From an uncultured Candidatus Binatia bacterium (GTDB lineage: Bacteria; Desulfobacterota; Binatia; UBA9968; JAJDTQ01): DNA of 64,000 nt. The stretch lies in assembly GCA_958295985.1 (NCBI GenBank), contig OY282432.1, positions 1,054,001-1,118,000 on the forward strand. Direction: 5' to 3'. Under the pieces are notes generated by a model. It saw only the letters and a list, made by a program, of their open reading frames with translations. It had not been told where the DNA came from and searched no databases. A program made the translations under genes and the position numbers. Shown piece by piece: positions 49,665-58,779 of the stretch (the first letter of the stretch is position 1; each line of letters begins with the position of its first letter).

Positions 49665-51185
49665 ATGACCGAACATGTGCTGAGCTACATGGTCTTCTTC
49701 CCCCTGGCCGGGATGTTGGTGGTGCTCGTCCTGCCCAGCGGACGCCATGATCTCATTCGCTGGGTTTCGGCCTTGGCCACGGTGCCGCCGCTCATTCTGG
49801 GGGTCTGGCTGTACGCCAACTTCGACACCACCACCACCGCCATGCAGTTCGTCGAGCGGGCCCCCTGGATCCCCGCGTTCAACATCGAGTACTTCGTCGG
49901 CGTGGACGGCCTCAGCGTCTCCATGTTGCTGCTGACCGCGCTGCTGTCCTTCCTGTGCATCTTCGCTTCCTGGAACATCGACAAGGGGGTCAAGGGTTAT
50001 TTCGCGCTGTTCCTGCTGCTGGACACCGGCATGACCGGCGTGTTCGTGGCGCTGGATTTCGTGCTCTTCTACGTGTTCTGGGAAGTCATGCTGCTTCCCA
50101 TGTATTTCCTCATCGGCATCTGGGGCGGTCCGCGCAAGGAGTACGCCGCCATCAAGTTCTTCCTCTACACGCTGCTCGGCAGCGTGCTGATGCTGGTCGC
50201 CATCCTGGCGCTGTATTTCTACTCCGAGCCCAACACCTTCGACATGACCCGGCTCATGGACCGGAGCAGCCTCTACAGCACTACGCCGCTGGCCATGTGG
50301 CCGTTCAACATGTGGGGCTGGGGCTTCCAGCACGTGGTGTGGATGGCGCTGTTCATCGGCTTCGCCATCAAGATCCCGGCCTTCCCGTTCCACACCTGGC
50401 TGCCCGACGCTCACGTGGAGGCGCCCACCGCCATCTCCGTGATCCTGGCCGGAATCCTCCTCAAGATGGGCACCTACGGCATCCTGCGCATCAACTACCC
50501 CATGCTGCCGGCGGCCACCGCCGACCTGGCCTTCTACTTCCTCGCGGTCCTGGGAACGTGGAACATCGTCTACGGCGGTCTCTGCGCCATGGCGCAGACC
50601 GACATGAAAAAGCTGGTGGCCTACTCCAGCGTGAGCCACATGGGCTACGTCATGCTGGGGATGGCGGCCTTCAACACCCAGGGCATCAACGGCGCGGTGC
50701 TCCAGATGTTCAACCACGGCACCATCACCGCCATGCTCTTCCTGCTGGTCGGGGTGATCTACGACCGCGCCCATCACCGCGAGATCAACGGTTTCGGCGG
50801 TCTGGCCGGCATCATGCCCGTCTACGCCGGCTTCACGGCGCTGGCGTTTTTCGCCTCCATGGGACTTCCGGGGCTGTCGGGCTTCGTCTCGGAGGTGCTG
50901 GTGCTGCTGGGCGCCTGGCCCAAGTACCATGCCCTGACCATCATCGCCGCCCTGGGCATCGTCATCACCGCGGGTTACATGCTGTGGATGATGCAGCGGG
51001 TCTATCTGGGCCCGCCCAACGAGAAGTACCGATCGTTGCCCGAGATCAACGGGCGCGAAATCTTCACGCTGTTCCCGTTGGGGGTGATCGTGGTGATCGT
51101 GGGCGTGTATCCCCGGGTGGTGCTCGACCTGCTGCAGGCGTCCCTCAACAACATCAACCAGATGGTCATCACGCACCTGTCGTAA
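49665..51185 (+). CDS. nuoM: NADH-quinone oxidoreductase subunit M
   Basis: A 506-residue antiporter-like subunit. It has FYVFWEVMLLPMYFLIGIWG, KIPAFPFHTWLPDAHVEAPT, SVILAGILLKMGTYGILR and SVSHMGYVMLGMAAFNTQG. It follows nuoL by 21 bases and precedes nuoN by 6. Confidence 0.96.
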   Translation: MTEHVLSYMVFFPLAGMLVVLVLPSGRHDLIRWVSALATVPPLILGVWLYANFDTTTTAMQFVERAPWIPAFNIEYFVGVDGLSVSMLLLTALLSFLCIFASWNIDKGVKGYFALFLLLDTGMTGVFVALDFVLFYVFWEVMLLPMYFLIGIWGGPRKEYAAIKFFLYTLLGSVLMLVAILALYFYSEPNTFDMTRLMDRSSLYSTTPLAMWPFNMWGWGFQHVVWMALFIGFAIKIPAFPFHTWLPDAHVEAPTAISVILAGILLKMGTYGILRINYPMLPAATADLAFYFLAVLGTWNIVYGGLCAMAQTDMKKLVAYSSVSHMGYVMLGMAAFNTQGINGAVLQMFNHGTITAMLFLLVGVIYDRAHHREINGFGGLAGIMPVYAGFTALAFFASMGLPGLSGFVSEVLVLLGAWPKYHALTIIAALGIVITAGYMLWMMQRVYLGPPNEKYRSLPEINGREIFTLFPLGVIVVIVGVYPRVVLDLLQASLNNINQMVITHLS

Positions 51186-51191
51186 CGCACA

Positions 51192-52676
51192 ATGGACCTC
51201 GGTAACCTCGCAAGCCTCAAGCTGTTCCATCCGGAAATCGTCATCGCGGGAACGATCATCCTGCTGACGATCCTGGACCTGCTGGTAGCCAACAAGCGGC
51301 TCCTGGCCTACGTGGGTCTGGCCGGATGCGTCGTGGCCCTGGTCGCCACTTTGGAACTTTACGGGACGCCTCCGGCGTTGCTGTTCCACCGCATGGTGGC
51401 GCTGGACAACTTCAGCCTGTTCTTCAAGGTGCTCACGCTGGCGGCCTTGCTGGCCGCCATCTGGATGTCCATCGGATCCGGCGAGGTCCGCCAGGTGCAC
51501 CTGGGCGAGTACTATATCGTCTTGCTGACCTGTGGCTTCGGGATGTTCTTCATGGCCTCGGCCAACAACCTGCTGATGGCCTACCTGGGCCTGGAGCTGG
51601 TGAGTCTGACGTCCTACATCCTCACCGGCATGCTGCCGCACAATCGACGCTCCGCGGAGGCGGCGCTCAAATACCTCATCTACGGCGGGGTCGCGTCCGG
51701 CACCATGATCTACGGCATGAGCTGGGTGTTCGGCATGGCCGGCAGCCTGGACTACGCCGCCATCAACGCGGCCATGTCCCAGACCGGCGGCAACCAGACC
51801 GGGTTGTTCATCGCCTTCGTCTTCATCCTGGCCGGCTTCGGCTACAAGATGGCCTTCGCGCCGTTCCACATGTGGTCGCCGGACGTGTACCAGGGGGCGC
51901 CGACGCCCTTCACCGGATTTCTCTCGGTGGCCTCCAACGCCGCCGGGGTGGCCATCCTGATCCGCTTCTTCTACCCCGCGGTGTCCACCCTGGGACAGGA
52001 GGGGATCTGGACGTTCCAGGCGTTTCCCGCGCTCCAGTGGACCGACCTGCTGGTGGCCCTCAGCATCGTCACCATGACCTGGGGCAACCTCTCAGCCCTC
52101 AATCAGACCAACGTCAAGCGCCTGCTGGCCTATTCCGGCATCGCCCACGCGGGCTACGTCATGATGGGTCTCGTGGTGCTGAACAACGACGGACTGACCG
52201 CCATGCTCTTCTACGTGGTGGTGTACCTCATCATGAACCTGGGGGCGTTCCTGGTGGTCATGGTGGTGGCCAACGCCACCGGCCGCGAGGACATGGAGGC
52301 CTACCGCGGTCTGGCCCAGCGGGGCGCCGCGTTCCCGGCCATCTGCATGGCGGTGTTCCTCTTCTCGCTCACCGGGCTGCCGCCCCTGGCCGGATTCATC
52401 GGCAAGCTGCTGCTCTTCGCGGCCATCATCGAGGGCCAGTTCTACGTGCTGGCCGTGGCCGCGCTCATCAACACCGTCATCTCGCTGTACTACTACGCGC
52501 GGGTCGTCAAGACCATGTTCCTCGAAGACCCGGCTCCCGAGGACGAGCCCGTGGCCGCCACCCCGAGCGCGGCGCCGCTGCTGGGCGTTCTCATGGTGCT
52601 GACCGTGGTGTTGGGAGTCTATTGGGGGCCGTTGCTCGACTACACCACCGGCTCGCTGGGTTTCTTCATGCAATAG
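51192..52676 (+). CDS. nuoN: NADH-quinone oxidoreductase subunit N
   Basis: A 494-residue antiporter-like subunit with MAYLGLELVSLTSYILTGML, GFGYKMAFAPFHMWSPDVYQ, GAPTPFTGFLSVASNAAG and SGIAHAGYVMMGLVVLNN. It closes the nuo cluster; no nuoE, F or G follows, as in complex I forms that use a different electron donor or donor module encoded elsewhere. Confidence 0.96.
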   Translation: MDLGNLASLKLFHPEIVIAGTIILLTILDLLVANKRLLAYVGLAGCVVALVATLELYGTPPALLFHRMVALDNFSLFFKVLTLAALLAAIWMSIGSGEVRQVHLGEYYIVLLTCGFGMFFMASANNLLMAYLGLELVSLTSYILTGMLPHNRRSAEAALKYLIYGGVASGTMIYGMSWVFGMAGSLDYAAINAAMSQTGGNQTGLFIAFVFILAGFGYKMAFAPFHMWSPDVYQGAPTPFTGFLSVASNAAGVAILIRFFYPAVSTLGQEGIWTFQAFPALQWTDLLVALSIVTMTWGNLSALNQTNVKRLLAYSGIAHAGYVMMGLVVLNNDGLTAMLFYVVVYLIMNLGAFLVVMVVANATGREDMEAYRGLAQRGAAFPAICMAVFLFSLTGLPPLAGFIGKLLLFAAIIEGQFYVLAVAALINTVISLYYYARVVKTMFLEDPAPEDEPVAATPSAAPLLGVLMVLTVVLGVYWGPLLDYTTGSLGFFMQ

Positions 52677-52726
52677 GCAGGGTCGGGCCGCTCCGGTGGT
52701 TCCGGACGTTCGGTTCGGCGGGCTGT

Positions 52727-53026
52727 TCAGTTTCGCGGCGTGTCCTGAAGGAACGGTTGAAGGTCGGCGGGTATCTCCAGGTTCCGGTCCATGGACTCCC
52801 TGAGCTCGGCGGCCAACAGGTCCAGCCGTTCTCCGGCCGGAAGCGTTCGGTCCACGATCACCCACTTCCGTCCCCTGACCATGCAGCCGCCGCTGCGCAC
52901 GCGATAGCCGAAGTCCCGGGGAAGTTTCTCGCAACGGACCTCGATGCCGGACCGTTCCGCAAAGCTCCGAAGCTCACGGAACAGGCTCTCCTGCCGGAGT
53001 CCCTTCCTTGATGTCTCTCTGGACAT
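52727..53026 (-). CDS. Small conserved-type hypothetical protein
   Basis: A 99-residue soluble protein with an ATG at 53026. The core VRSGGCMVRGRKWVIVDRTL followed by PAGERLDLLAAELRES looks like a compact alpha/beta domain and keeps a coding character (charged, no low complexity). No family name known to me. It lies between nuoN and the amidase gene, on the opposite strand to both. The 220 bases upstream hold short palindromes (CTCTCC/GGGGAGG type) and no gene. Confidence 0.6.
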   Translation of the reverse strand: MSRETSRKGLRQESLFRELRSFAERSGIEVRCEKLPRDFGYRVRSGGCMVRGRKWVIVDRTLPAGERLDLLAAELRESMDRNLEIPADLQPFLQDTPRN

Positions 53027-53249
53027 GCGTTCATGTTATCATTCTTCCTCGAACCCCTCCAGGGTCCGGGCGTGAACCTCTCTCTCATGGGGGTCTCCGT
53101 CCCACTCCCTTGAAGAGAGGATGTCGGTCAATGGTGTTGCGCACGGTCTTGCGTTCCTTTCCCCGTGAGAGAGTCCGGTCTTGCGTCCTTTCCTCCGTTG
53201 ACAGGGGAGGGGAGACGGGACCGTCTCCGCATCGTTGAAGGGTATTCCA

Positions 53250-54071
53250 ATGAAGTTTCTCGCCGCCGCAGTCCAGATGCTGGCCACGTCCGACAAGGAG
53301 GCGAACCTCCGGGAAGCCGAGCGGTGGATCCGCCAGGCCCATGCCGCGGGCGCGCAACTGGTGGTCCTGCCGGAGGTGTTCAACTGGAGGGGCCGCGGCG
53401 CGGACACCGCGGCCAGCGCCGAACCGGTGCCGGGTCCTTCGACGGAGCGCATGAGCGCCCTGGCATCCGAGCTTGGACTGTACCTGCTGGCAGGTTCCAT
53501 CCTGGAGCGCCCGGACAGCGGGAACCGGGCCTTCAACACCAGCGTGCTCCTCGGCCCCGGGACCGGAATCATCGCACGCTATCGGAAGATCCACCTGTTC
53601 GACGTCGATATCGAGGGCGAGGAGCCCATCCGCGAATCCCGATTCCGGCAGCCGGGCGACGCCGTGGTGGTGGCGGACACTCCCCTGTGCCCCATGGGGC
53701 TTTCGGTGTGCTACGACCTGCGCTTCCCGGAACTATACCGTCGCCTGACCGAACGCGGCGCCCGGATCATCTTCGTGCCGTCCGTCTTCTCCACCGCCAC
53801 CGGCCCCGCCCACTGGGAGCCGCTGCTCCGCGCCCGCGCCATCGAGAACCAGGTCTATGTCATCGCCCCGGACCAGACCGGCGACCACCCTGCCAGCATG
53901 GGTGCCTATGGACACTCCATGATCGTCGATCCCTGGGGCAAGGTTGTCGCCAAGGCGGATACCGAGCCGGGCGTCATCCTGGCCCCCATCGACATCGACT
54001 ACCTGGAGGAGGTGAGACGCCGGTTGCCGGCCCTGTCCCACCGCAGGGGATTTCTGGAGGCGAGTGGGTAG
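53250..54071 (+). CDS. Carbon-nitrogen hydrolase (Nit-type amidase)
   Basis: A 273-residue nitrilase-superfamily enzyme with the full catalytic triad: Glu42 (LPEVFNW), Lys113 (YRKIHLFDVD) and Cys154 (LSVCYDLRFPELYR). The motifs are those of the Nit1/Nit2 branch (omega-amidase or deaminated-glutathione amidase) rather than true nitrilases. ATG 53250 (MKFLAAAVQM) is chosen over 53235 because it starts at the first beta strand. It borders the island that begins at 54280. Confidence 0.88.
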   Translation: MKFLAAAVQMLATSDKEANLREAERWIRQAHAAGAQLVVLPEVFNWRGRGADTAASAEPVPGPSTERMSALASELGLYLLAGSILERPDSGNRAFNTSVLLGPGTGIIARYRKIHLFDVDIEGEEPIRESRFRQPGDAVVVADTPLCPMGLSVCYDLRFPELYRRLTERGARIIFVPSVFSTATGPAHWEPLLRARAIENQVYVIAPDQTGDHPASMGAYGHSMIVDPWGKVVAKADTEPGVILAPIDIDYLEEVRRRLPALSHRRGFLEASG

Positions 54072-54279
54072 GGGTTGCCATCGACCTGTCGGATTTGACG
54101 CATCGCAGCATCTGGAAAAGGGATACCGTTTCCACTTGTGGATTTGAGGAGAATGCCGAATACTTATGCTAGCGGAGCATCTTGGTCCTGACCTTGACAC
54201 AAGAAAACGGGCGTTCTTGGATGTTGGCAATTGATCAGGGTTTTCATACTTGGTCTTACAGGCTGGAAGGGAGGAAACC

Positions 54280-55629
54280 ATGCAGGCGGTGCCAAAACTG
54301 TTCATATCGGGAGAAATAGAAACGCCTATGAGTTATGACCCTGGCAAAGATTACACATTTCGCTATCGTTCCAAACGCCACAGGGAACTTCCGCATGTGG
54401 TCAAGTTTTCCGGCGGGCGGTCCAGCGGCTTGTTGCTTTTCACTCTGCTGGAAAATAACTTTTTGAAGCAGGAACGTGGTGACGTGGTTGTGTTTAACAA
54501 CACATCGTGTGAACACCCGGAGACCTACAAGTTCGTCGCTGAGTGCAAAAAGCGCGTAGAGACAGCCGGTATCCCGTTCTTTTTTGTCCAGTTCCAAACC
54601 TACGAGGACGCGCGGCAAGGCGGATGGAGACGCCTCCCGTCCTACCGGCTGGTCAACGAGTATCCGTTCTCGAAAGATAATCCCGATGGATTCCAATGGC
54701 GCGGAGAAGTTTTCGAAGAGATGCTCTCACACAAGGCATACCTGCCAAACCAGTTCAGGCGTGTATGTACTCAGTCGCTAAAGCTGGAAGTAACTCGTCA
54801 ATTTCTGCGCGACTGGTTCGCCAACAAGAAGGGCATTTCACACCAGGGGCACGGCTTAGATGAATCGCAGGTGGACGTCCGTCAATTGCACAAGCTGCAT
54901 ATTCGCAACGGCGGCGGAGTACCCGAGGATGTTCTCCTTGCAAAAAAAAGCTTCATGTTGAACCGTCCGACCAGTCGTCCACGCCAAATATACAAGGACT
55001 TTTCAGCTACATCCGCGTCCTTTGAGAATCCTGTCCTCAGGGGGAAAGTGTTCGGACGTAAAGCATGGTTCGGCGACGGTGGCATCGAGTATGTGGCCTT
55101 CATTGGCTTGCGTGGTGACGAACAATTGCGTGTTGCAAGGGTCGAGTCAAGATCGTCCAATCCCCATGCCAATGTAGGATATGAGGGCGAACACGTTTAC
55201 ATGCCGTTGGCAACGATGCAGGTCAAAAAGGGTGATGTCAATGCCTTCTGGCAACGGCAAAGCTGGGACTTGAACCTCCCGGAAGATAGTGCGTTGTCGA
55301 ACTGCGTCTATTGCTTTCTCAAAGGGGTCCATAACCTCTCACAGGCTCATACTGCAATGGAAGTGCAAAAAGGCAGCGTCATCAAGGGCTTCGGTTCGAC
55401 TATTGGTACTCCTTGTGACGTGAACTGGTGGGCGAACAAAGAACAAGAGTACGGCCGCAACCTGGAAACAGAAAAGAGAGAGCGTACAAACCCCGACGCT
55501 CCCGATTTCATAGGGTTCTTTGGGATGTCGAGTGGGTTCTCATACAAGGTTCTGGCTGACTATGCTATGGATGGCGACAACTTGGAAGACTTCTCTGACT
55601 CCGTGCTGCCTTGCGATTGCACCGAGTAG
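54280..55629 (+). CDS. ATP-pyrophosphatase of the PAPS-reductase family, with Cys cluster
   Basis: A 449-residue N-type ATP-PPase: the PP-loop is VKFSGGRSSGLLLF (residues 42-55), followed by VVFNNTSCEHPETYKFV with Cys77, QFRRVCTQSLKLE with Cys163 (the R-x-C-T-x-x-L-K motif of this family) and SNCVYCFLKG with Cys342 and Cys345, so four cysteines could bind an iron-sulfur cluster. Such enzymes adenylate a substrate for sulfur transfer, as DndC or SspD do in DNA phosphorothioation. GGGAGG precedes ATG 54280 (open to 54250). The next gene, 6 bases on, is a cysteine desulfurase, the natural sulfur donor. Base composition is lower in GC than the flanks. The substrate is unknown. Confidence 0.82.
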   Translation: MQAVPKLFISGEIETPMSYDPGKDYTFRYRSKRHRELPHVVKFSGGRSSGLLLFTLLENNFLKQERGDVVVFNNTSCEHPETYKFVAECKKRVETAGIPFFFVQFQTYEDARQGGWRRLPSYRLVNEYPFSKDNPDGFQWRGEVFEEMLSHKAYLPNQFRRVCTQSLKLEVTRQFLRDWFANKKGISHQGHGLDESQVDVRQLHKLHIRNGGGVPEDVLLAKKSFMLNRPTSRPRQIYKDFSATSASFENPVLRGKVFGRKAWFGDGGIEYVAFIGLRGDEQLRVARVESRSSNPHANVGYEGEHVYMPLATMQVKKGDVNAFWQRQSWDLNLPEDSALSNCVYCFLKGVHNLSQAHTAMEVQKGSVIKGFGSTIGTPCDVNWWANKEQEYGRNLETEKRERTNPDAPDFIGFFGMSSGFSYKVLADYAMDGDNLEDFSDSVLPCDCTE

Positions 55630-55635
55630 TTATCT

Positions 55636-56790
55636 ATGAAGAAACTCGTGTATCTCGACTACCAGGCAACGACGCCGGTTGACCCTTACGTTTTCGCCGC
55701 CATGCAGCCGTATTGGATGGAGAACTTTGGCAACCCTCACTCCGAAGGGCACCCTTTCGGATGGGAAGCGCGCGAAGCGGTAGAGTTGGCGCGTAGTCGG
55801 GTAGCTGACTTCATCGGCGCTGACGATGACGAGATCGTGTTCGTCTCCGGAGCTACTGAGTCGTGCAATCTCGCTTTGCGCGGCGTGGCAATGAGTGAAC
55901 GCCAAGAACGCCGACAAATCATCACCCTTACAACTGAGCACGTGGCGGTTCTCGAAACGGTGCAGTGGCTAGGCAATCATGGGTTCGATGTGGTTGCCTT
56001 GCCGGTAAAGTCGGACGGTCTGTTGGACTTGCGGGAATTGGAATCGACTTTGAACGAGAACACATTGTTGGTGTCGGTGATGCTGGTTAACAACGAAATT
56101 GGTGTCATACAACCACTCCGTGAAATCTCTGCAATTTGTCGTGAGGTCGGAGCCATCTTCCATACAGATGCAACCCAAGCGGCAGGACGCATCAAGATAG
56201 ACGTTGACGAACTAGGTGTTGATCTGTTAAGCCTGTCAGGACATAAGGTTTACGGGCCAAACGGCATAGGCGCTTTGTACGTCCGCAATCGTCCAGGCAT
56301 GCGTATCGCGCCTTTGCTGACTGGCGGTTCGCAAGAACGTGGGATCAGACCCGGCACGGTCGCCTCTCCACTTGTCGTTGGGTTGGGAAAGGCGTGCGCC
56401 ATTGCCCATCATCAATTAGAGCACGATGTGAAACGACTTGAAGCAATGGGGTGTCGGTTGTTGGCGGAGTTGAAGAGAGATTTTCCGAATTTACGGACGT
56501 TTGGAAACATGGAACAGCGCGTTCCAGGGAGTCTCAGCATCGGAGTTCCCGGCGTCTTGGGAGAACGTCTTGTAGAGGTGGCCTCCGGGAAAGTCGCCAT
56601 CTCCACAGGGGCAGCGTGTGCTACGGGTTCACCCGAGCCGTCGCACGTCCTGTTGGCCCTGGGACTTGAACCGGAAGTGGCCGTGACAGGCGTGAGGATA
56701 AGCCTGGGGCGGTTCACCACAGACGACGAAGTCGATACTGCCAGCGAAGTCTTGCGGTGGGCGTTGAAGAGCATGATGATGGGAAGCTAG
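55636..56790 (+). CDS. Cysteine desulfurase (IscS/NifS/DndA-like)
   Basis: A 384-residue PLP enzyme that takes sulfur from cysteine as a persulfide. It has YLDYQATTPVDPYV, the substrate-site SGATESCNLALRG, HTDATQAAGRIKIDV, the PLP-binding lysine Lys204 in SLSGHKVYGPNGIG, RPGTVASPLVVG and the catalytic Cys328 in STGAACATGSPEPSHVLLAL. No Fe-S assembly genes (iscU, iscR, hscA) are nearby; it is locked between an ATP-PPase (6 bases upstream) and a GHKL ATPase (3 bases downstream), so it probably feeds sulfur to this system only. Confidence 0.92.
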   Translation: MKKLVYLDYQATTPVDPYVFAAMQPYWMENFGNPHSEGHPFGWEAREAVELARSRVADFIGADDDEIVFVSGATESCNLALRGVAMSERQERRQIITLTTEHVAVLETVQWLGNHGFDVVALPVKSDGLLDLRELESTLNENTLLVSVMLVNNEIGVIQPLREISAICREVGAIFHTDATQAAGRIKIDVDELGVDLLSLSGHKVYGPNGIGALYVRNRPGMRIAPLLTGGSQERGIRPGTVASPLVVGLGKACAIAHHQLEHDVKRLEAMGCRLLAELKRDFPNLRTFGNMEQRVPGSLSIGVPGVLGERLVEVASGKVAISTGAACATGSPEPSHVLLALGLEPEVAVTGVRISLGRFTTDDEVDTASEVLRWALKSMMMGS

Positions 56791-56793
56791 CAA

Positions 56794-58779
56794 ATGACTG
56801 CCACACTGAAGTTTGGGGATGCCGCCTCGAACGAAGGATTCACTCCTTTCGGTACGGCGGCGTTCAGCGACTTGCGCCCCGCCCGAATAGTGCGGGAGCT
56901 TATACAGAACTCACTCGATGCAGCAGTCGTGGAAGCGGGTGAGGACACCGCTATCATGCGTTTCCAGGTTGACTCAATTAGCCGCCGTCAGCTTCCCGAT
57001 GTCGATGGCTACGAAAAGGCTTTTAAGAAGGCGGTCGAGTATCAAACCAATATCAACAAGGGTAAACTCCCAGACGCGGCGCAACAGGTTGTTGACCAGA
57101 TCAAGTCGGGACTTCAGGAACTGCAAAACGGGAAGGCAAGCCTATTGTCGGTCGTGGACAACGGCATAGGACTCGACACCAAGAGAATGAACTCGTTACT
57201 GGGTGACGGGTCTAGCGCTAAGTCGGACGAGTCCTCTGGATCCTATGGCGTTGGGCACTTGGCGAGTATGTCGCTATCCGACATCAGGTACATGCTCTAT
57301 GGTGGGGTGACAGAGGATGGCAAGAGCATCGTTGCAGGCCGGACAGTGTTGGCAAGTCACCCCGGACGGAGAAAGCTCAACGCCGCTCAAGGCTATCTGA
57401 TAGACGGCTTCAGAAACGGCCTTGACGGCAACCTGTACGACTTCAGCACGGAGCACCCAGACGTTCTGTCGAATCGTATCAAAGAGATCGCCTCCAAATG
57501 GAGGCATGGCAGTTGTGTGATGATGCCGGTGTTCAATTGCTTCAGGGGGCAGCTAGAGCTATGGGAGGTGGTGTCGAAGGTAGCCGCGTACAATTTCTGC
57601 GCTGCTATACAACAAGGCAAACTCATCATCGAAGTGGAGGAGGAGGCAAAGCGGCGAAAACTGGATAAAGACACTCTGGGCGGTGTCCTCGAACAGGACA
57701 AAGACCGGATCAGAGCGGTAAGGTCGGACACTTTCTTCGAGGGACTACGCCCCTCGGGGGCAAATGCTTACTCGACACTGAAGACGCTTGTCGATAACGC
57801 TAGGCATCGGGTAGAAGTAAGCAGTGGCGTCGCATCCCTCAATCTGATGGTGCAGGCGATGCATGGCAATACCAGAGTTGACTTGTTCAGAAACGGCATG
57901 TGGATTACGGACGATGTGTTCGCCTTGAAACGGGCCGACTTCGCCAATCGCCAGCCTTTTCATGCGGTTATTGAGATTGAGGCGAAACAGAGCGGCGAGT
58001 TGCACAGGCTCATTCGCAAGGCAGAGGGGCCGATGCACGACACACTTTCGTTCACCCTTTTGTCCAAAGCGGAGCAAGAGAAGTTGCGAAAATCTCTGAG
58101 GCAGCTCGCTGACCATATTAAAGAGCAAGTGCCCGAAATCGGAAGCGAGGAATACAGGGTTGATGACTTTCTCCTGGTCAACACTGGCGTAGGTGATGGG
58201 CGTGGGACGCAGAGTTTCTTCTTCTGGGGCATTCCGACGACAGTGTCTCGAAACCGAGGCAATCAGCTCATACCTGCTGGGAGTGGCCAAACCGAGGTTG
58301 ATCCCCATCCTCCCCATCCTCCCCATCCTCCGAGTCCTCCGAGTCCGAGAGAAAGAAGGTCCACACCACTGCCGTTCAGTTCGGTAGTAGTCCCTAACGG
58401 AGCGGAAAGGCTCAGTGCATCAATTGAGAGTCGAAGTGACTTCCCGGAGGCTTGGCTCGTTCTTCGAGTTGACGAAAACGCGGACGTCACGTGCGACAGG
58501 ATCTGGGGTGATGAGGACGTCTCGATAGTGTCTTTCAGCATCAGGCCAACCGATGCAACCGGAGAACCGCTCAGGTCGGAGATAACCTCTGACGGGAAAG
58601 TCGTCAAAGTGTACCGACTTTCCGAGAACACCACCTACGAACTGGACATCGAATACAACATGCCTGACGAGCTGGCGAATGTAGTCGAAACTCCAGTGTT
58701 CAGGCTGGAACTCCACCGCCCGCCCAATCCACCGGAGGAAAAGGACCAGAAAGAAATCCAGGATGCCTACAACACTTAG
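56794..58779 (+). CDS. GHKL (MORC/MutL/Hsp90-like) ATPase
   Basis: A 661-residue protein with the ATP-binding Bergerat motifs: RIVRELIQNSLDAAVV (Glu35, Asn39), SVVDNGIGLD (Asp122, Gly124, Gly126) and GSYGVGHLA (residues 149-157). A middle domain (residues about 190-430) follows, then a linker of Pro-His-Pro repeats (PHPPHPPHPPSPPSP, about residues 506-520) and a C-terminal beta-rich domain. GHKL proteins of the MORC/MutL kind are known in bacterial restriction-type operons. It starts 3 bases after the desulfurase and overlaps the next gene by 17 bases. Confidence 0.85.
   Translation: MTATLKFGDAASNEGFTPFGTAAFSDLRPARIVRELIQNSLDAAVVEAGEDTAIMRFQVDSISRRQLPDVDGYEKAFKKAVEYQTNINKGKLPDAAQQVVDQIKSGLQELQNGKASLLSVVDNGIGLDTKRMNSLLGDGSSAKSDESSGSYGVGHLASMSLSDIRYMLYGGVTEDGKSIVAGRTVLASHPGRRKLNAAQGYLIDGFRNGLDGNLYDFSTEHPDVLSNRIKEIASKWRHGSCVMMPVFNCFRGQLELWEVVSKVAAYNFCAAIQQGKLIIEVEEEAKRRKLDKDTLGGVLEQDKDRIRAVRSDTFFEGLRPSGANAYSTLKTLVDNARHRVEVSSGVASLNLMVQAMHGNTRVDLFRNGMWITDDVFALKRADFANRQPFHAVIEIEAKQSGELHRLIRKAEGPMHDTLSFTLLSKAEQEKLRKSLRQLADHIKEQVPEIGSEEYRVDDFLLVNTGVGDGRGTQSFFFWGIPTTVSRNRGNQLIPAGSGQTEVDPHPPHPPHPPSPPSPRERRSTPLPFSSVVVPNGAERLSASIESRSDFPEAWLVLRVDENADVTCDRIWGDEDVSIVSFSIRPTDATGEPLRSEITSDGKVVKVYRLSENTTYELDIEYNMPDELANVVETPVFRLELHRPPNPPEEKDQKEIQDAYNT
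58301..58345 (+). repeat. Short tandem repeat encoding Pro-His-Pro linker
   Basis: CCCCATCCT units repeated in 9-base steps, then CCGAGTCCT twice, giving PHP-PHP-PHP-PSP. Such repeats are prone to length change. Confidence 0.75.

Noticed and set aside
48387-51869. A minus-strand open frame of 1160 codons opposite nuoL, nuoM and nuoN
   Set aside because: Antisense shadow of high-GC membrane genes; its product is a His/Asp/Gln/Arg-rich low-complexity sequence and three certain genes occupy the other strand.
53027-53249. Mobile element or RNA gene before the amidase
   Set aside because: Short CT/AG-rich palindromes are present, but no defined ends, duplication or conserved RNA structure could be established.
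54280-56790. Ordinary sulfate assimilation or Fe-S assembly genes
   Set aside because: No sulfite reductase, ATP sulfurylase, iscU or iscR nearby; the genes are coupled to a GHKL ATPase and unknown proteins in lower-GC DNA.
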